A program made the position numbers and the translations under genes. Below, in pieces: positions 50,968 through 59,820 of a stretch of 64,000 bases of DNA. A model generated the notes under the pieces. It worked only from the letters and a program-made list of their open reading frames with translations. It had not been told where the DNA came from and did not search any database. This DNA is from Larkinella punicea (GTDB lineage: Bacteria > Bacteroidota > Bacteroidia > Cytophagales > Spirosomataceae). The first letter of the stretch is position 1. Every line of letters begins with the position of its first letter. The stretch spans positions 62,001 through 126,000 of the forward strand of contig NZ_QOWE01000020.1 in the NCBI RefSeq assembly GCF_003334855.1, given 5' to 3'.

Positions 50968-52173
50968 ATGTCGAACAAGTTCAATGCCTCCTCCCTTACT
51001 GAATATTGCAAATCATACGCCCGAAAAGTGGCGGGTGATTTTTTTGCCCATCATACCGTCATCAGCGGGCAGGAACTCTTAAAGTTAAGCCCCGTCAGTC
51101 AGGTCAATCTGTTCGTTATCAGCAGCCTGTCCGACAAATGGCGGAGCGATGCGGAGCGTTTTCGCAGTCCTTTTTTCGATTTTGAACACCCGGATGTCCG
51201 GCAGGCGATGCAGGTATTTATGAATACGGTGTCGCAACACATTTCGGTGCGCCGGGAACATCTGGAGCCGTTGCTGACCGAAGCCACCCGCCGGACGCTG
51301 ATTCTGCTGTTCGACCCGCGCCACTATTTCGACGAAGCCCTGCGCAACCAGCCCGATTTTTCCCTGACAGCCGAGGCCGCCCACCAACTGACCCGCTATA
51401 CCCAGATTAACAAGTTTGTTCCGGCGGCTATTGAAGACCGCATGAAAGGGAAAAGCGTCGTTTATGTCAATCAGGCGCTGAACTGGCTCGATGAAATTTT
51501 GATGCAGCGGAGCCGCGAGCTGGAAAAACCGGAGAAATACATTCCGCTGTTTTCGGAAAAACTGCTGCTCGATCCGGTGGTTTTGCTCCGTAAATCCTCC
51601 TACGAATTTTCCCCCCCGCAACCGACGCCAACGGCGAACAAGTCCTTTTTTGATACTGAAGTGGAGAATACCGCCGTTCCGGCAACGCCCGCCGTTCCAC
51701 CACCCGTCAACGGTTCGGGCCTGACGGTCAATGGCACTCCCGTGGATGAAGATGCGCCGGTAAAACCGCTTTTTCTGTCGGATTCAGGTTCCTCGGTCGA
51801 ACCGCCCGCACCGTCGATGCAGCCCAGCCAGGCAACCACCCATCTGAACGAAACGTCGACGCTGGAGGAAAGCCTGAAAGTGGATGCAGAAACGACTGGA
51901 CCGGCGACGATTGGCGAAACGTTCTACCGCGCGCCCATCGAAAGCATCAGCAAGAGCATTTCGCTGAATCAGAAGTTCATGTTTATCAATCAGTTGTTCA
52001 ACGGCAACGCGGCTTCCTACAACGAAGCGATTGAAGAACTGAACCGCGCGACGAGCTACGATCAGGCCCGCGATCTGGTTTCGTACCGCTATGCTGCCCA
52101 GTATCTGTGGGACATGAGCAGCGACGAAGTGGCGATGCTGGTCGATATTCTGAAACGCAGGTTTGCGGTGTAA
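50968..52173 (+). CDS. Conserved two-domain protein of unknown function
   Basis: A 401-residue cytoplasmic protein with no signal peptide or membrane segment. Residues about 1-210 form a helical domain (SLTEYCKSYARKVAGDFFAHH, SPVSQVNLFVISSLSDKWR). Residues about 215-335 are a Pro/Ser/Thr-rich, probably disordered linker. The C-terminal 65 residues are helical again (SISLNQKFMFINQLFNGNAASYNEAIEELNRA ... MLVDILKRRFAV). The ATG at 50968 is preferred to the GTG at 50875. The protein looks conserved rather than random, but I cannot name its function. Confidence 0.75.
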   Translation: MSNKFNASSLTEYCKSYARKVAGDFFAHHTVISGQELLKLSPVSQVNLFVISSLSDKWRSDAERFRSPFFDFEHPDVRQAMQVFMNTVSQHISVRREHLEPLLTEATRRTLILLFDPRHYFDEALRNQPDFSLTAEAAHQLTRYTQINKFVPAAIEDRMKGKSVVYVNQALNWLDEILMQRSRELEKPEKYIPLFSEKLLLDPVVLLRKSSYEFSPPQPTPTANKSFFDTEVENTAVPATPAVPPPVNGSGLTVNGTPVDEDAPVKPLFLSDSGSSVEPPAPSMQPSQATTHLNETSTLEESLKVDAETTGPATIGETFYRAPIESISKSISLNQKFMFINQLFNGNAASYNEAIEELNRATSYDQARDLVSYRYAAQYLWDMSSDEVAMLVDILKRRFAV

Positions 52174-53028
52174 TTACTGCGGTTCTACCTGATAGCCTTC
52201 CTTTTTCAACAACTCGACCAGCCCCTGCGGACCGGGGAGGTGCAGCGCGCCCACGGCGACGAAAGTGGGCCGTGAAGCCATCAGGCCCGGTAAACGCTTC
52301 ATCCAGTTGTGGTTGCGCTCATCGAGCAGGTAGGTCATGTTGCCGAAGGTATTCCCGGATTTTTCGTTCATTTTCCACATGCCCTGCAAATCCTGTTTCA
52401 GATAGAGTTCCGTCACGGATTTACTCATGTCGTGCATATCGTCCTTTTCCTTCACCATTTCCACCAGGTTCTGCGCCTGCTTTTCCACCGGATCGTGGTC
52501 GAACAAAAAAGCCATCTGCTCCTCCATCGTTTCGAGCGCACTGACGGTTTTCTGACGTTTGCGGCCGTCGCTGGCAAAATACAGATCGAGCGGCAAGCCC
52601 GTGAAGCTGTTGAGCGTATCGGACTCTTTCTGAACGTAAGCCAGACTGAGCATGGTGGCCGTCACGATGGGTTTCATCTGGTTGAAAAGCGCCAGATCGT
52701 AGCCCGTTCCCTTCTTGAATTCGTCGGCCACCAGTTGGTAATCCGTTTGCGACAGCAGTTTGTCCAGGCTTTTGTCGAGCATCAGCCCCCGCATGGCCAT
52801 CGACAGCATGGCCGACGAGTCGACTTCGGTTTCGACCACCACGCCCTCCGCCCCTTCGTAGGCCGATTTGATTTTGGGATTCTGGTTCAGGTAGCTATCC
52901 TTCATAATGTGGTAGATACCAAAGAGATAGGACGGTTTTTTCAGCCCGTTTCCCGATACCTTCCACAGCAGGGATTGCGAAAAGGTGGTTGTAGAGACGA
53001 GAACCAGTAAAAAAGAAAGCGTTTTCAT
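52174..53028 (-). CDS. TraB/GumN-family exported protein
   Basis: A 284-residue protein with signal peptide MKTLSFLLVLVSTTTFSQ from the ATG at 53028; the open frame beyond it runs into a palindromic repeat. TraB/GumN landmarks are LWKVSGNGLKKPSYLFGIYHI at the N terminus, VVVETEVDSS near residue 70 and FVAVGALHLPGPQGLVELLKKEGYQV at the C terminus. These proteins are metal-dependent proteases or related folds of uncertain role. Its stop codon directly abuts that of the convergent gene (52173). Confidence 0.88.
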   Translation of the reverse strand: MKTLSFLLVLVSTTTFSQSLLWKVSGNGLKKPSYLFGIYHIMKDSYLNQNPKIKSAYEGAEGVVVETEVDSSAMLSMAMRGLMLDKSLDKLLSQTDYQLVADEFKKGTGYDLALFNQMKPIVTATMLSLAYVQKESDTLNSFTGLPLDLYFASDGRKRQKTVSALETMEEQMAFLFDHDPVEKQAQNLVEMVKEKDDMHDMSKSVTELYLKQDLQGMWKMNEKSGNTFGNMTYLLDERNHNWMKRLPGLMASRPTFVAVGALHLPGPQGLVELLKKEGYQVEPQ

Positions 53029-53057
53029 GGTATTAGGACTTATGTCTGATAATTCTG

Positions 53058-53170
53058 TTTCGCTTCTGCCCCTAAATCCCCTGAAGGGGACTTGGACGCA
53101 GCTTAATCCGGATGCTAAAAGTCCGGCTCCGGCCGCCCGGCCTTCAGGGGATTTAGGGGCAGAAGCGAAA
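53058..53170. repeat. Dispersed palindromic repeat, family B, copy 2
   Basis: Perfect 30-base arms (53058-53087 and 53141-53170, containing GCCCCTAAATCCCCTGAAGG) flank a 53-base core. The core begins GGACTTGGACGCAG, the reverse complement of part of the core of copy 1 (44944-45022), and also contains a GC-rich hairpin. It fills the gap between the ABA4-like gene and the TraB-family gene. Confidence 0.85.
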
Positions 53171-53194
53171 GTAGTAAGTGTAAAAAGTAACATA

Positions 53195-53620
53195 TCAATA
53201 AATGGCCTGCTGTTTCATGGATCGAACGCCGAGGTAGAGCAGCAAACCGACCGGGCCCAGCAGAAAACAGAACAGCAGGCACGGAATCATCCAGCCGTGC
53301 GGCACTTTCCGGCGTTTGCTGTTGCGCAACATCCAGCTTCCCACCGTCAGATCGAACGCCAGGTAATGAATCCAGCCAGCCAGCAAGGCGGCATCCTGGC
53401 TGAATAACGTTTTTATTCCCGCCAGCGTGCTAAACGATTGCCAATCCAGGCCACTATCTTCCAAAAAAAGATAATAAATGTAAAAAACCGCCAGCAGGAC
53501 CGGAATTGGAAGCATTTTGGTGAGAAAATCGGTCGGTTTCCAACGGGGCGCAACCAGCATCAGCAGCCATTGCGGCAACACGAGCGCATTGAGGATTTGA
53601 AAAGCAGTTTCGGTAGACAT
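53195..53620 (-). CDS. ABA4-like (DUF4281) membrane protein
   Basis: A 141-residue protein with four membrane helices. The family pattern is visible: ILNALVLPQWLLMLVAPRW at the N terminus, AGWIHYLAFDLTVGSWML near residue 80 and CLLFCFLLGPVGLLLYL near 113. Plant ABA4 proteins act in neoxanthin formation; bacterial members are linked to carotenoid metabolism only by family. No carotenoid gene is seen here. Confidence 0.85.
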   Translation of the reverse strand: MSTETAFQILNALVLPQWLLMLVAPRWKPTDFLTKMLPIPVLLAVFYIYYLFLEDSGLDWQSFSTLAGIKTLFSQDAALLAGWIHYLAFDLTVGSWMLRNSKRRKVPHGWMIPCLLFCFLLGPVGLLLYLGVRSMKQQAIY

Positions 53621-53841
53621 CGGTTTGGTGTTGGACAGGACAAATTATAGAAAGTAATTGATAGCGGTACAAAAACCGCCCCAATCTGCTGCACCGTTCA
53701 GAAAAATGATCGTACGTCACGAACCGATTCAAAAGCACCTTCCATTCGTCACAGACGTCTTTTTTCTTTCCTGAAAAATCCATTACTTACTCAATGGACG
53801 ATCAGTCCTCGTCTTATTTACAGGTTTTTTATCAACATTCT

Positions 53842-56800
53842 ATGAAATCAAAACTATTTCATGTGAAAAGTGGCTTTCGTGGGCTACTCTTTGTCCTTTT
53901 TCTGCTGGTCGGCTGGGAAATTAACGCCCAAACGACAACGTATACGTTTCAAGGGAAAGTAACGACAAAAAACGACAGCAAGCCGATGCCCGGCGCTGCG
54001 GTAGGTATTATTGGCACCACCGCCGGCGGGATTTCCGACCAAACCGGTGCGTATCGTTTTACGGCTAGTTTAGCACCCGGCACCTACACGCTCCAGTTCA
54101 GTTCCATCGGTTACCAGACCCAGCGGCAGACTGTTACCTTATCGCAGAATACTACCGTTTCGACCGACGGCAGCCTGGCCGATGATGCACTGGGTCTCGA
54201 CGAGGTGGTCGTTACGGGAACGTCCGGCGCCACCAGCCGGAAGCAACTCGGCAATACCATCGCAACAGTGCAGGCCAAAGACCTGCAACTCTCAGCCGCT
54301 ACGTCGATCGATCAGGCGCTGGCGGGTAAGGTTTCCGGCGCACAGATTACCCAGAACTCCGGGAACCCCGCCGGTGGCATCAGCGTCCGGCTGCGGGGTC
54401 CCAGCACCATCGTCGGCTCGTCCGATCCGCTGTACATTGTCGACGGTGTGATTGTCAACAACGATTCGCGGGAACTGATCGACTTGGGAGGTTACTCGCA
54501 AAACCGCCTGGTCGACATCAACCCGAACGACATCGAGCGCATCGAAATCATCAAAGGCGCGGCCGCAGCGGCCATTTACGGGTCGCGGGCCAACAACGGG
54601 GTCGTGCAGATTTTCACCAAACGGGGCCAGGAAGGCCGCCCGACGATTACGTTTTCCACCCAGTTTCGGTTGAGTGACATTCGCAAAACGCTGCCTTACA
54701 ACGAACACCCCGCGACGTTTGCCAACGCGACCGTAACGGACAAAACACAGACGCCGGTTACGCGCTACGATCTCCAGAAAGATATTTTCCGAACCGCCAC
54801 CGGTCACGAGCAATACCTGTCGGTTTCGGGCGGAACACCCACGACCCAGTATTTTTTCTCCGGGTCGCTGTTTGCCAATCAGGGCATTGTTCAGGGGTCG
54901 GATTTCAGCCGGGCTTCCAGCCGGATGCGCATTCAGCAGACGCTGACCAAGTGGGCGACGCTGAGCATCGGTTCGGCGTATACCTACAGCAACAGCAAGG
55001 AAATTCCGAACGGCGGGATTAACGAAGCGTATGGCGCGCTCACCGGTTTTATTTTCAGCAACAACTTCATCAATCCGCAACCCGATCCGGCCACGGGCGT
55101 TTATCCCTCGACGGCCCCGGTTTCGGTGGTGCGTCGCACGAACCCGCTGGAAGCCATTGCGCGCTTCGATTTCCGCCAGCGGACGAGCCGCTACATTGGT
55201 GATGCCCAGCTTAACCTGACGCCCCTGCCCGGTTTAGGCATCGACTTCACGTTCGGTCTGGATACGTATTCTCAACTGGCCACGGGCTACATTCCGCCCA
55301 ACAACACGACGCCCTCGTACAACGCCGGGTATTCGCGCAAAAGCGAAGCGTCGATTTTGCAGTTGAACAACGACCTGAACATCCGTTACCAGGCCAGCCC
55401 CACCGAATGGCTGAAATCGACGACCGGTATTGGAGCCACGCTTCAATACGACCGCAGCTTTACGACGGGCATCACCGCCCAGCAGTTGGGCGTTTTCGGC
55501 CAGACTATTAACAACGGGGCCAACATCCTCGCAGCCGAAAGCCGTACCGAACGGAGTTTCTTTGGTGTATTTGCGCAGCAAACCTTCGGTCTGTTCAACC
55601 GGTTTTTCGTGACGGCCGCCGGTCGGGTGGATGCGGCTTCGGTCTACGGGATCGACAACCGCTGGCAGTTTTACCCCAAAGTCAGTGGCTCGTACGTGGT
55701 ATCGGAAGAACCGTTCTGGAAAAACTCGTCACTGGCCAATGCCTTGCCGGATTTCAAAATCCGGGCAGCCTGGGGACAGGCGGGTAACCTGACCGCCATC
55801 GGTCCCTACGACCGGTTTACCAATTATGCGCCGGTATCGGTGGGTGGACAGGTGGGCTATGCGGCTCCCGCGCAGTTGGGCAACTTCAGCGTGAAACCAG
55901 AACGGCAAACCGAACTCGAAATCGGAACGGATTTCAGTCTGGCCAAAAACCGCATCGGCGTGGAGTTTACGTATTACCACAAGGAAGTGAAAGACCTGAT
56001 TCTGAACCGCACACTGTCGCCCAGCAGTGGGTATAACAACCGGTTTGTGAACATTGGTACGATGACCAACCGCGGTTTTGAAGTGCTGGTGCGGGCCATT
56101 CCCGTTGAGACGAAAAACGTTCGCTGGAACATCACGGCAACCTATACGCAGAACAAAAACGTCACCGATGGCGTCGAAGGCAACGGCGTGTTGCCCTTTG
56201 CGGGCGGTTTTGGGCAGGTGGCTGCCGTCAACGGCTATCCGCTGGGCGCTTTTTACGCCACGTTTTTTGCCCGTAATCCCGACGGAAGCCTGTTGCTGAC
56301 GCCCGGCGGTTTACCCCAGCGCGAGCGGGGGATTCAGGGTGCCAACGGCACCTACACCGTTCAACGGGCCGCAGACGGCCAGCCGAGCGGCACGATTTTG
56401 AGTAAAGTGATCGGTAATCCCAACCCGACCGCTATTTACTCGCTGATCAACGAAGTGTCGCTGGGATCGCGCTGGTCGTTCCGGATGCAGTGGGATGCCA
56501 TGCAGAATTTCGACGTGTTCAACTTCACCAAGCGCGTGGGCGACCGCGATCTGTACGGTGGTTTAAAAGGCTACGAACCCGAACTGCGCGGAGAAGTTCC
56601 GAAAGGCACGAGTGCCGCGCTGTTCAGTATTTTTGAAAACTGGATCGAAGATGGTTCGTTCATCAAACTCCGGGAGTTGTCGGCGGCTTATACCGTAACG
56701 CCCAAATTCTGGGGCTTCCGCAACGTGCGGTTTAGCGTAGCGGGTCGCAACCTGCTGTCGATCGACAACTACAGCGGTTATGATCCGGAAACCAATGCGG

Positions 56801-56889
56801 CTGGCCAATCCAATGCCGTCCGGGGCTTCGATTTTGTGGAGGTTCCCATTCCGCGCACGCTGACGGTAGGCATCAACGCAACGTTTTAA
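53842..56889 (+). CDS. SusC/RagA-family TonB-linked outer-membrane protein
   Basis: A 1015-residue outer-membrane transporter. The ATG at 53842 gives signal peptide ... LFVLFLLVGWEINAQ; an in-frame ATG at 53794 adds 16 polar residues. A CarboxypepD_reg-like domain (TYTFQGKVTTKNDSKPMPGAAVGI) is followed by a linker DEVVVTGTSGATSRKQLG and the plug (PLYIVDGVIVNNDS ... ERIEIIKGAAAAAIYGSRANNGVVQIFTKRG), then the barrel ending PIPRTLTVGINATF. It imports a ligand captured by the SusD-like lipoprotein encoded 63 bases downstream. No glycosidase, peptidase or sensor is next to it, so the ligand cannot be guessed. Confidence 0.95.
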   Translation: MKSKLFHVKSGFRGLLFVLFLLVGWEINAQTTTYTFQGKVTTKNDSKPMPGAAVGIIGTTAGGISDQTGAYRFTASLAPGTYTLQFSSIGYQTQRQTVTLSQNTTVSTDGSLADDALGLDEVVVTGTSGATSRKQLGNTIATVQAKDLQLSAATSIDQALAGKVSGAQITQNSGNPAGGISVRLRGPSTIVGSSDPLYIVDGVIVNNDSRELIDLGGYSQNRLVDINPNDIERIEIIKGAAAAAIYGSRANNGVVQIFTKRGQEGRPTITFSTQFRLSDIRKTLPYNEHPATFANATVTDKTQTPVTRYDLQKDIFRTATGHEQYLSVSGGTPTTQYFFSGSLFANQGIVQGSDFSRASSRMRIQQTLTKWATLSIGSAYTYSNSKEIPNGGINEAYGALTGFIFSNNFINPQPDPATGVYPSTAPVSVVRRTNPLEAIARFDFRQRTSRYIGDAQLNLTPLPGLGIDFTFGLDTYSQLATGYIPPNNTTPSYNAGYSRKSEASILQLNNDLNIRYQASPTEWLKSTTGIGATLQYDRSFTTGITAQQLGVFGQTINNGANILAAESRTERSFFGVFAQQTFGLFNRFFVTAAGRVDAASVYGIDNRWQFYPKVSGSYVVSEEPFWKNSSLANALPDFKIRAAWGQAGNLTAIGPYDRFTNYAPVSVGGQVGYAAPAQLGNFSVKPERQTELEIGTDFSLAKNRIGVEFTYYHKEVKDLILNRTLSPSSGYNNRFVNIGTMTNRGFEVLVRAIPVETKNVRWNITATYTQNKNVTDGVEGNGVLPFAGGFGQVAAVNGYPLGAFYATFFARNPDGSLLLTPGGLPQRERGIQGANGTYTVQRAADGQPSGTILSKVIGNPNPTAIYSLINEVSLGSRWSFRMQWDAMQNFDVFNFTKRVGDRDLYGGLKGYEPELRGEVPKGTSAALFSIFENWIEDGSFIKLRELSAAYTVTPKFWGFRNVRFSVAGRNLLSIDNYSGYDPETNAAGQSNAVRGFDFVEVPIPRTLTVGINATF

Positions 56890-56952
56890 CGATTTTATCT
56901 GGTAAACCGGGAGCGGTTTCGGCCCTCTCCTGTTCTTTCCAATCCATTTGAT

Positions 56953-58254
56953 ATGAAGCCAACACGATTTATAATTTTCTTCGCTTTTCTGCTGCTGGCG
57001 GGCTGTAAGCTCGACATCACCAACCCCAACGGCCCCACCGACGCCCAGGTACTGAGCACCCGCGACGGCATGATTACGCTCAGCATCGGGATGCGGCAAT
57101 TTTACTCGACCTCCGCGCTCGAATCGCTGCTACTGGCTCCCGGCACCACCACGCGCGAGATCAAGGGCATCACGACCTTTACGAACATTCTGGAGCTGGA
57201 AGCGGGGGGTACGGGCCTGCCCACGTTCAACGGGAACGTGCTGGGCCTCTGGCTGCGGATGTTGCGGGTGATGGGCATGGCCGAAGATCTGATCGCCAAT
57301 GCGCCGACGGTTTTAGCCAGCGAACCCGCCCTGCGTGCCGGAATTATTGCCAACGCTAATCTGTTCAAGGCGATGGCACTCGGCGGACTCGCCACAGCCT
57401 TTGAGCAAGTTCCGCTACAAACCAATAGAACCGGTTCCGTAACCTTCTCCGACCGCAAAGCCGCCCTGACCGAAGCCATCCGGCTGCTGGATGAAGCCGC
57501 TTCGCTCGTGGCAACCAACCCGCCAACGGCGACCTTCACCACGCAGGTGACAGGCCCCGATTTTGATCTGGTCAACACCATCCAGGCCTACCGGGCGCGG
57601 TATAATCTGGCGGCTGGCAATTATCCGGCTGCTCTAGCTGCGGCCAATGCGGTGAATCTGACGGCTCGCTCGCAGTTTGTGTACAACACGCAAAGCCCGA
57701 ATCCGATTTACCAGCAGGTGCAGATTTCGGCGAACTACGCGCCCCGGGCCACGCTGGGCTTACCGGCCACGCTGCTCGAAGCGGGCGACGGTCGGCTGGC
57801 GTTTTACCTGTCGACACCCGATAAAACCGTCAATGGCGAAGCCTTGAAAACACTCAAAGGCTTTTTCGACGCCATCGACCGGCCCATCCCGGTGTACATG
57901 CCGGACGAGGTGCGGCTGATTCGGGCGGAAGCCCTGGTGCGCAGCAATGGCGACCTGACGGCGGCCGTGGCCGACATCAACGCCGTTCGGACGCAACGAA
58001 CCGGTGATCCGTTCGGGGTGTATCCCGGACTGGCTGCTTACGCCGGAGCCGTTACAGCGGAAGCTCTGTTGACGGAGATTTACAAGCAACGCGGAACCGA
58101 ACTGTTCCTGACCGGGCTGCGGCTCGAAGACAGCCGCCGGTTTGGACGCCCGGCCCCGCCGACCAGCCTGACGGAACGGAACCGGAATTTCTACCCCTAT
58201 CCTGACCAGGAGCGGTTAACGAATCCCAACACCCCGGCTGATCCGGCGATTTGA
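56953..58254 (+). CDS. SusD/RagB-family outer-membrane lipoprotein
   Basis: A 433-residue surface lipoprotein and partner of the SusC protein. The signal peptide ends in the lipobox LLLAGC, followed by KLDITNPNGPTDAQ, the standard SusD start. Helical TPR-like pairs fill the middle (RAGIIANANLFKAMALGGLATAFEQVPL, IQAYRARYNLAAGNYPAALAAANAV). The C-terminal segment LLTEIYKQRGTELFLTGLRLEDSRRFGR is the typical SusD end. It closes the operon with a strong hairpin. Confidence 0.95.
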   Translation: MKPTRFIIFFAFLLLAGCKLDITNPNGPTDAQVLSTRDGMITLSIGMRQFYSTSALESLLLAPGTTTREIKGITTFTNILELEAGGTGLPTFNGNVLGLWLRMLRVMGMAEDLIANAPTVLASEPALRAGIIANANLFKAMALGGLATAFEQVPLQTNRTGSVTFSDRKAALTEAIRLLDEAASLVATNPPTATFTTQVTGPDFDLVNTIQAYRARYNLAAGNYPAALAAANAVNLTARSQFVYNTQSPNPIYQQVQISANYAPRATLGLPATLLEAGDGRLAFYLSTPDKTVNGEALKTLKGFFDAIDRPIPVYMPDEVRLIRAEALVRSNGDLTAAVADINAVRTQRTGDPFGVYPGLAAYAGAVTAEALLTEIYKQRGTELFLTGLRLEDSRRFGRPAPPTSLTERNRNFYPYPDQERLTNPNTPADPAI

Positions 58255-58265
58255 TGCGAAGATTT

Positions 58266-58310
58266 GTTTATTTCTACCGGTTTTCAGATTGAAAACCGGT
58301 AGAAATAAAC
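58266..58310. terminator. 21-bp perfect hairpin between convergent genes
   Basis: Perfect 21-base arms (58266-58286 and 58290-58310) with a 3-base loop lie between the SusD-like gene and the leftward gene ending at 58321. The AT-rich outer ends suit termination in both directions. Confidence 0.85.
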
Positions 58311-58320
58311 CGATTGATCG

Positions 58321-59133
58321 TTACCAGCCCAAACCGATGACGGCATTGACGCGTAGGGAAAGGCTGGGCTGATTGCTATTTTTGTAAAGGTTAAAAAAAG
58401 GCTGACCGGTGTAAATTTGTCTTTCTTTTTCTCGCTTGGGAATGGTTATTTCCGGGCCAACATTCAAATCAATAAAACCCCGTCGCCCGATCCGACGCTG
58501 GATTCCCCACATGGCCGAAACCAGTGGGGCGTTGTATGATCCTCCAATGTCATAATTGTCGGTACGCACACTTTCTCCCGTTTTCGTGTCATACCAATGT
58601 TGAATGACCCACACGGAAAGCGCTCTGGTGTGTTGCAATCCGATGTAGTTACCCGAAAAATTGTTGGCCGACTTACCTTCCCGTATTCGCTTTGCCATTC
58701 CGTAGTAATATCGCAGTCCAACTTTCGCATAGACAAAACCCTGAAATATTTTATCTCTGTCGATGAATTGCCCACCTCCATTGTCGAATGGAACCCCAAA
58801 CTGGTTGAACCGATTGTACCGAAGCATAAAATCAAACCCCGCCAACACAGAAAAAGAGGGCGTTATTTTCCGTTCCACCGATACGTCTGCATTTAAGCCG
58901 ATCCGGAAAGACGGTCTTGAAGTATAATCCCGATCTCCGGCGTTGGGCCAGAATCCCAGTTTGAACAAGGTTTTCTCTTCCACATTCGCCCGCGTGATGT
59001 ACCGGTAAAACCGTTTGAGTTCGCTGGTGGTGATGGTGCTGTCCTCCTGGGAATAGATGGTTTGCTGGGCATAAGTCGAAGACAAACCGCTCAATAAAAG
59101 GATATTGAAAAGAAGTATGGATATAGTTTTCAT
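58321..59133 (-). CDS. Outer-membrane-type protein of unknown function, paralogue 1
   Basis: A 270-residue protein with a signal peptide (LLLSGLSSTYAQQ). The mature part starts with SQEDSTITTSELKRFYRYITRANVEEKTLFKLGF and alternates short strands, with RYYYGMAKRIREGKSANNFSGNYIGLQ in the middle and an aromatic C terminus (NAVIGLGW), as in outer-membrane barrels. It is clearly paralogous to the gene at 59821-60573: long identical runs include TRANVEEKTL and RIREGKSANNFSGNYIGLQ. Function unknown. Confidence 0.8.
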   Translation of the reverse strand: MKTISILLFNILLLSGLSSTYAQQTIYSQEDSTITTSELKRFYRYITRANVEEKTLFKLGFWPNAGDRDYTSRPSFRIGLNADVSVERKITPSFSVLAGFDFMLRYNRFNQFGVPFDNGGGQFIDRDKIFQGFVYAKVGLRYYYGMAKRIREGKSANNFSGNYIGLQHTRALSVWVIQHWYDTKTGESVRTDNYDIGGSYNAPLVSAMWGIQRRIGRRGFIDLNVGPEITIPKREKERQIYTGQPFFNLYKNSNQPSLSLRVNAVIGLGW

Positions 59134-59192
59134 AGGTATCTGGAAGAAAACAGGCTGAGAATCAAGAAACAGATACTAGCCACCGATGATCA

Positions 59193-59753
59193 TTATCGGT
59201 ACAAGGTCTGGGTAATTTTGAACATATCTCGAGCATTCAGGAAGGCACGCTTTTTCTGTACAGCGGGATCAGTCTGGATTTGTTCATCCAATGATTTTAA
59301 AAGCAATTCTTTCGTCGTTCGGATAATTAGGGTTTGCAGTGATAAGGGGCTTTCGTTGCCTGTCTTAAAATAGCAGTGGTAATACGTATTCTGAATGGTT
59401 TGAGTGGGCGTATCGCTGGTTGTTAAAACAAGGGTATCGTTGGATAGTTTGTAGGTTCCTCGCTCCAGTCTGACGACTACCAGATTGTTCGACACAACCG
59501 AATCTCGGGATCGTTTAACATAAGTACTATCGAAATTAAATGTGTAGGTATTGGCTTCCAGATTTTTAAAATCAGCTAATTGTGCGTTTGTTGGTGCTAA
59601 ACCTCCTGATTCAAAGGTAAGTCCCGACGTTGTCCAACTTCCCAATAGATCGACCGGATTGGGTTGCCGGTAATCTTCTTCTTTTCTGCAACCAACAAGC
59701 ACTAGCACCAGACAGCCCACTAATTTGGCAATGGTCGTGATTTTAGCGTTCAT
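59193..59753 (-). CDS. Lipoprotein of unknown function
   Basis: A 186-residue lipoprotein from the ATG at 59753, with lipobox VLVLVGC followed by RKEEDYRQPNP. The mature domain opens with LLGSWTTSGLTFESGG, as in small lipocalin-like lipoproteins of this phylum, and continues with beta-type segments (NTYTFNFDSTYVKRS, GTYKLSNDTLVLTT). The family is not recognised. It lies between two paralogous barrel-type genes on the same strand. Confidence 0.75.
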   Translation of the reverse strand: MNAKITTIAKLVGCLVLVLVGCRKEEDYRQPNPVDLLGSWTTSGLTFESGGLAPTNAQLADFKNLEANTYTFNFDSTYVKRSRDSVVSNNLVVVRLERGTYKLSNDTLVLTTSDTPTQTIQNTYYHCYFKTGNESPLSLQTLIIRTTKELLLKSLDEQIQTDPAVQKKRAFLNARDMFKITQTLYR

Positions 59754-59820
59754 AAATAACCGTTTCAAGATAGGTGTAAATAGGATTATGTAACCAGGAC
59801 CCGTCAGGAGGTTTTGAAAA

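Noticed and set aside
53029-53193. N-terminal extension of the TraB-family gene.
   Set aside because: It is the translation of palindromic repeat B; the signal peptide starts at 53028.
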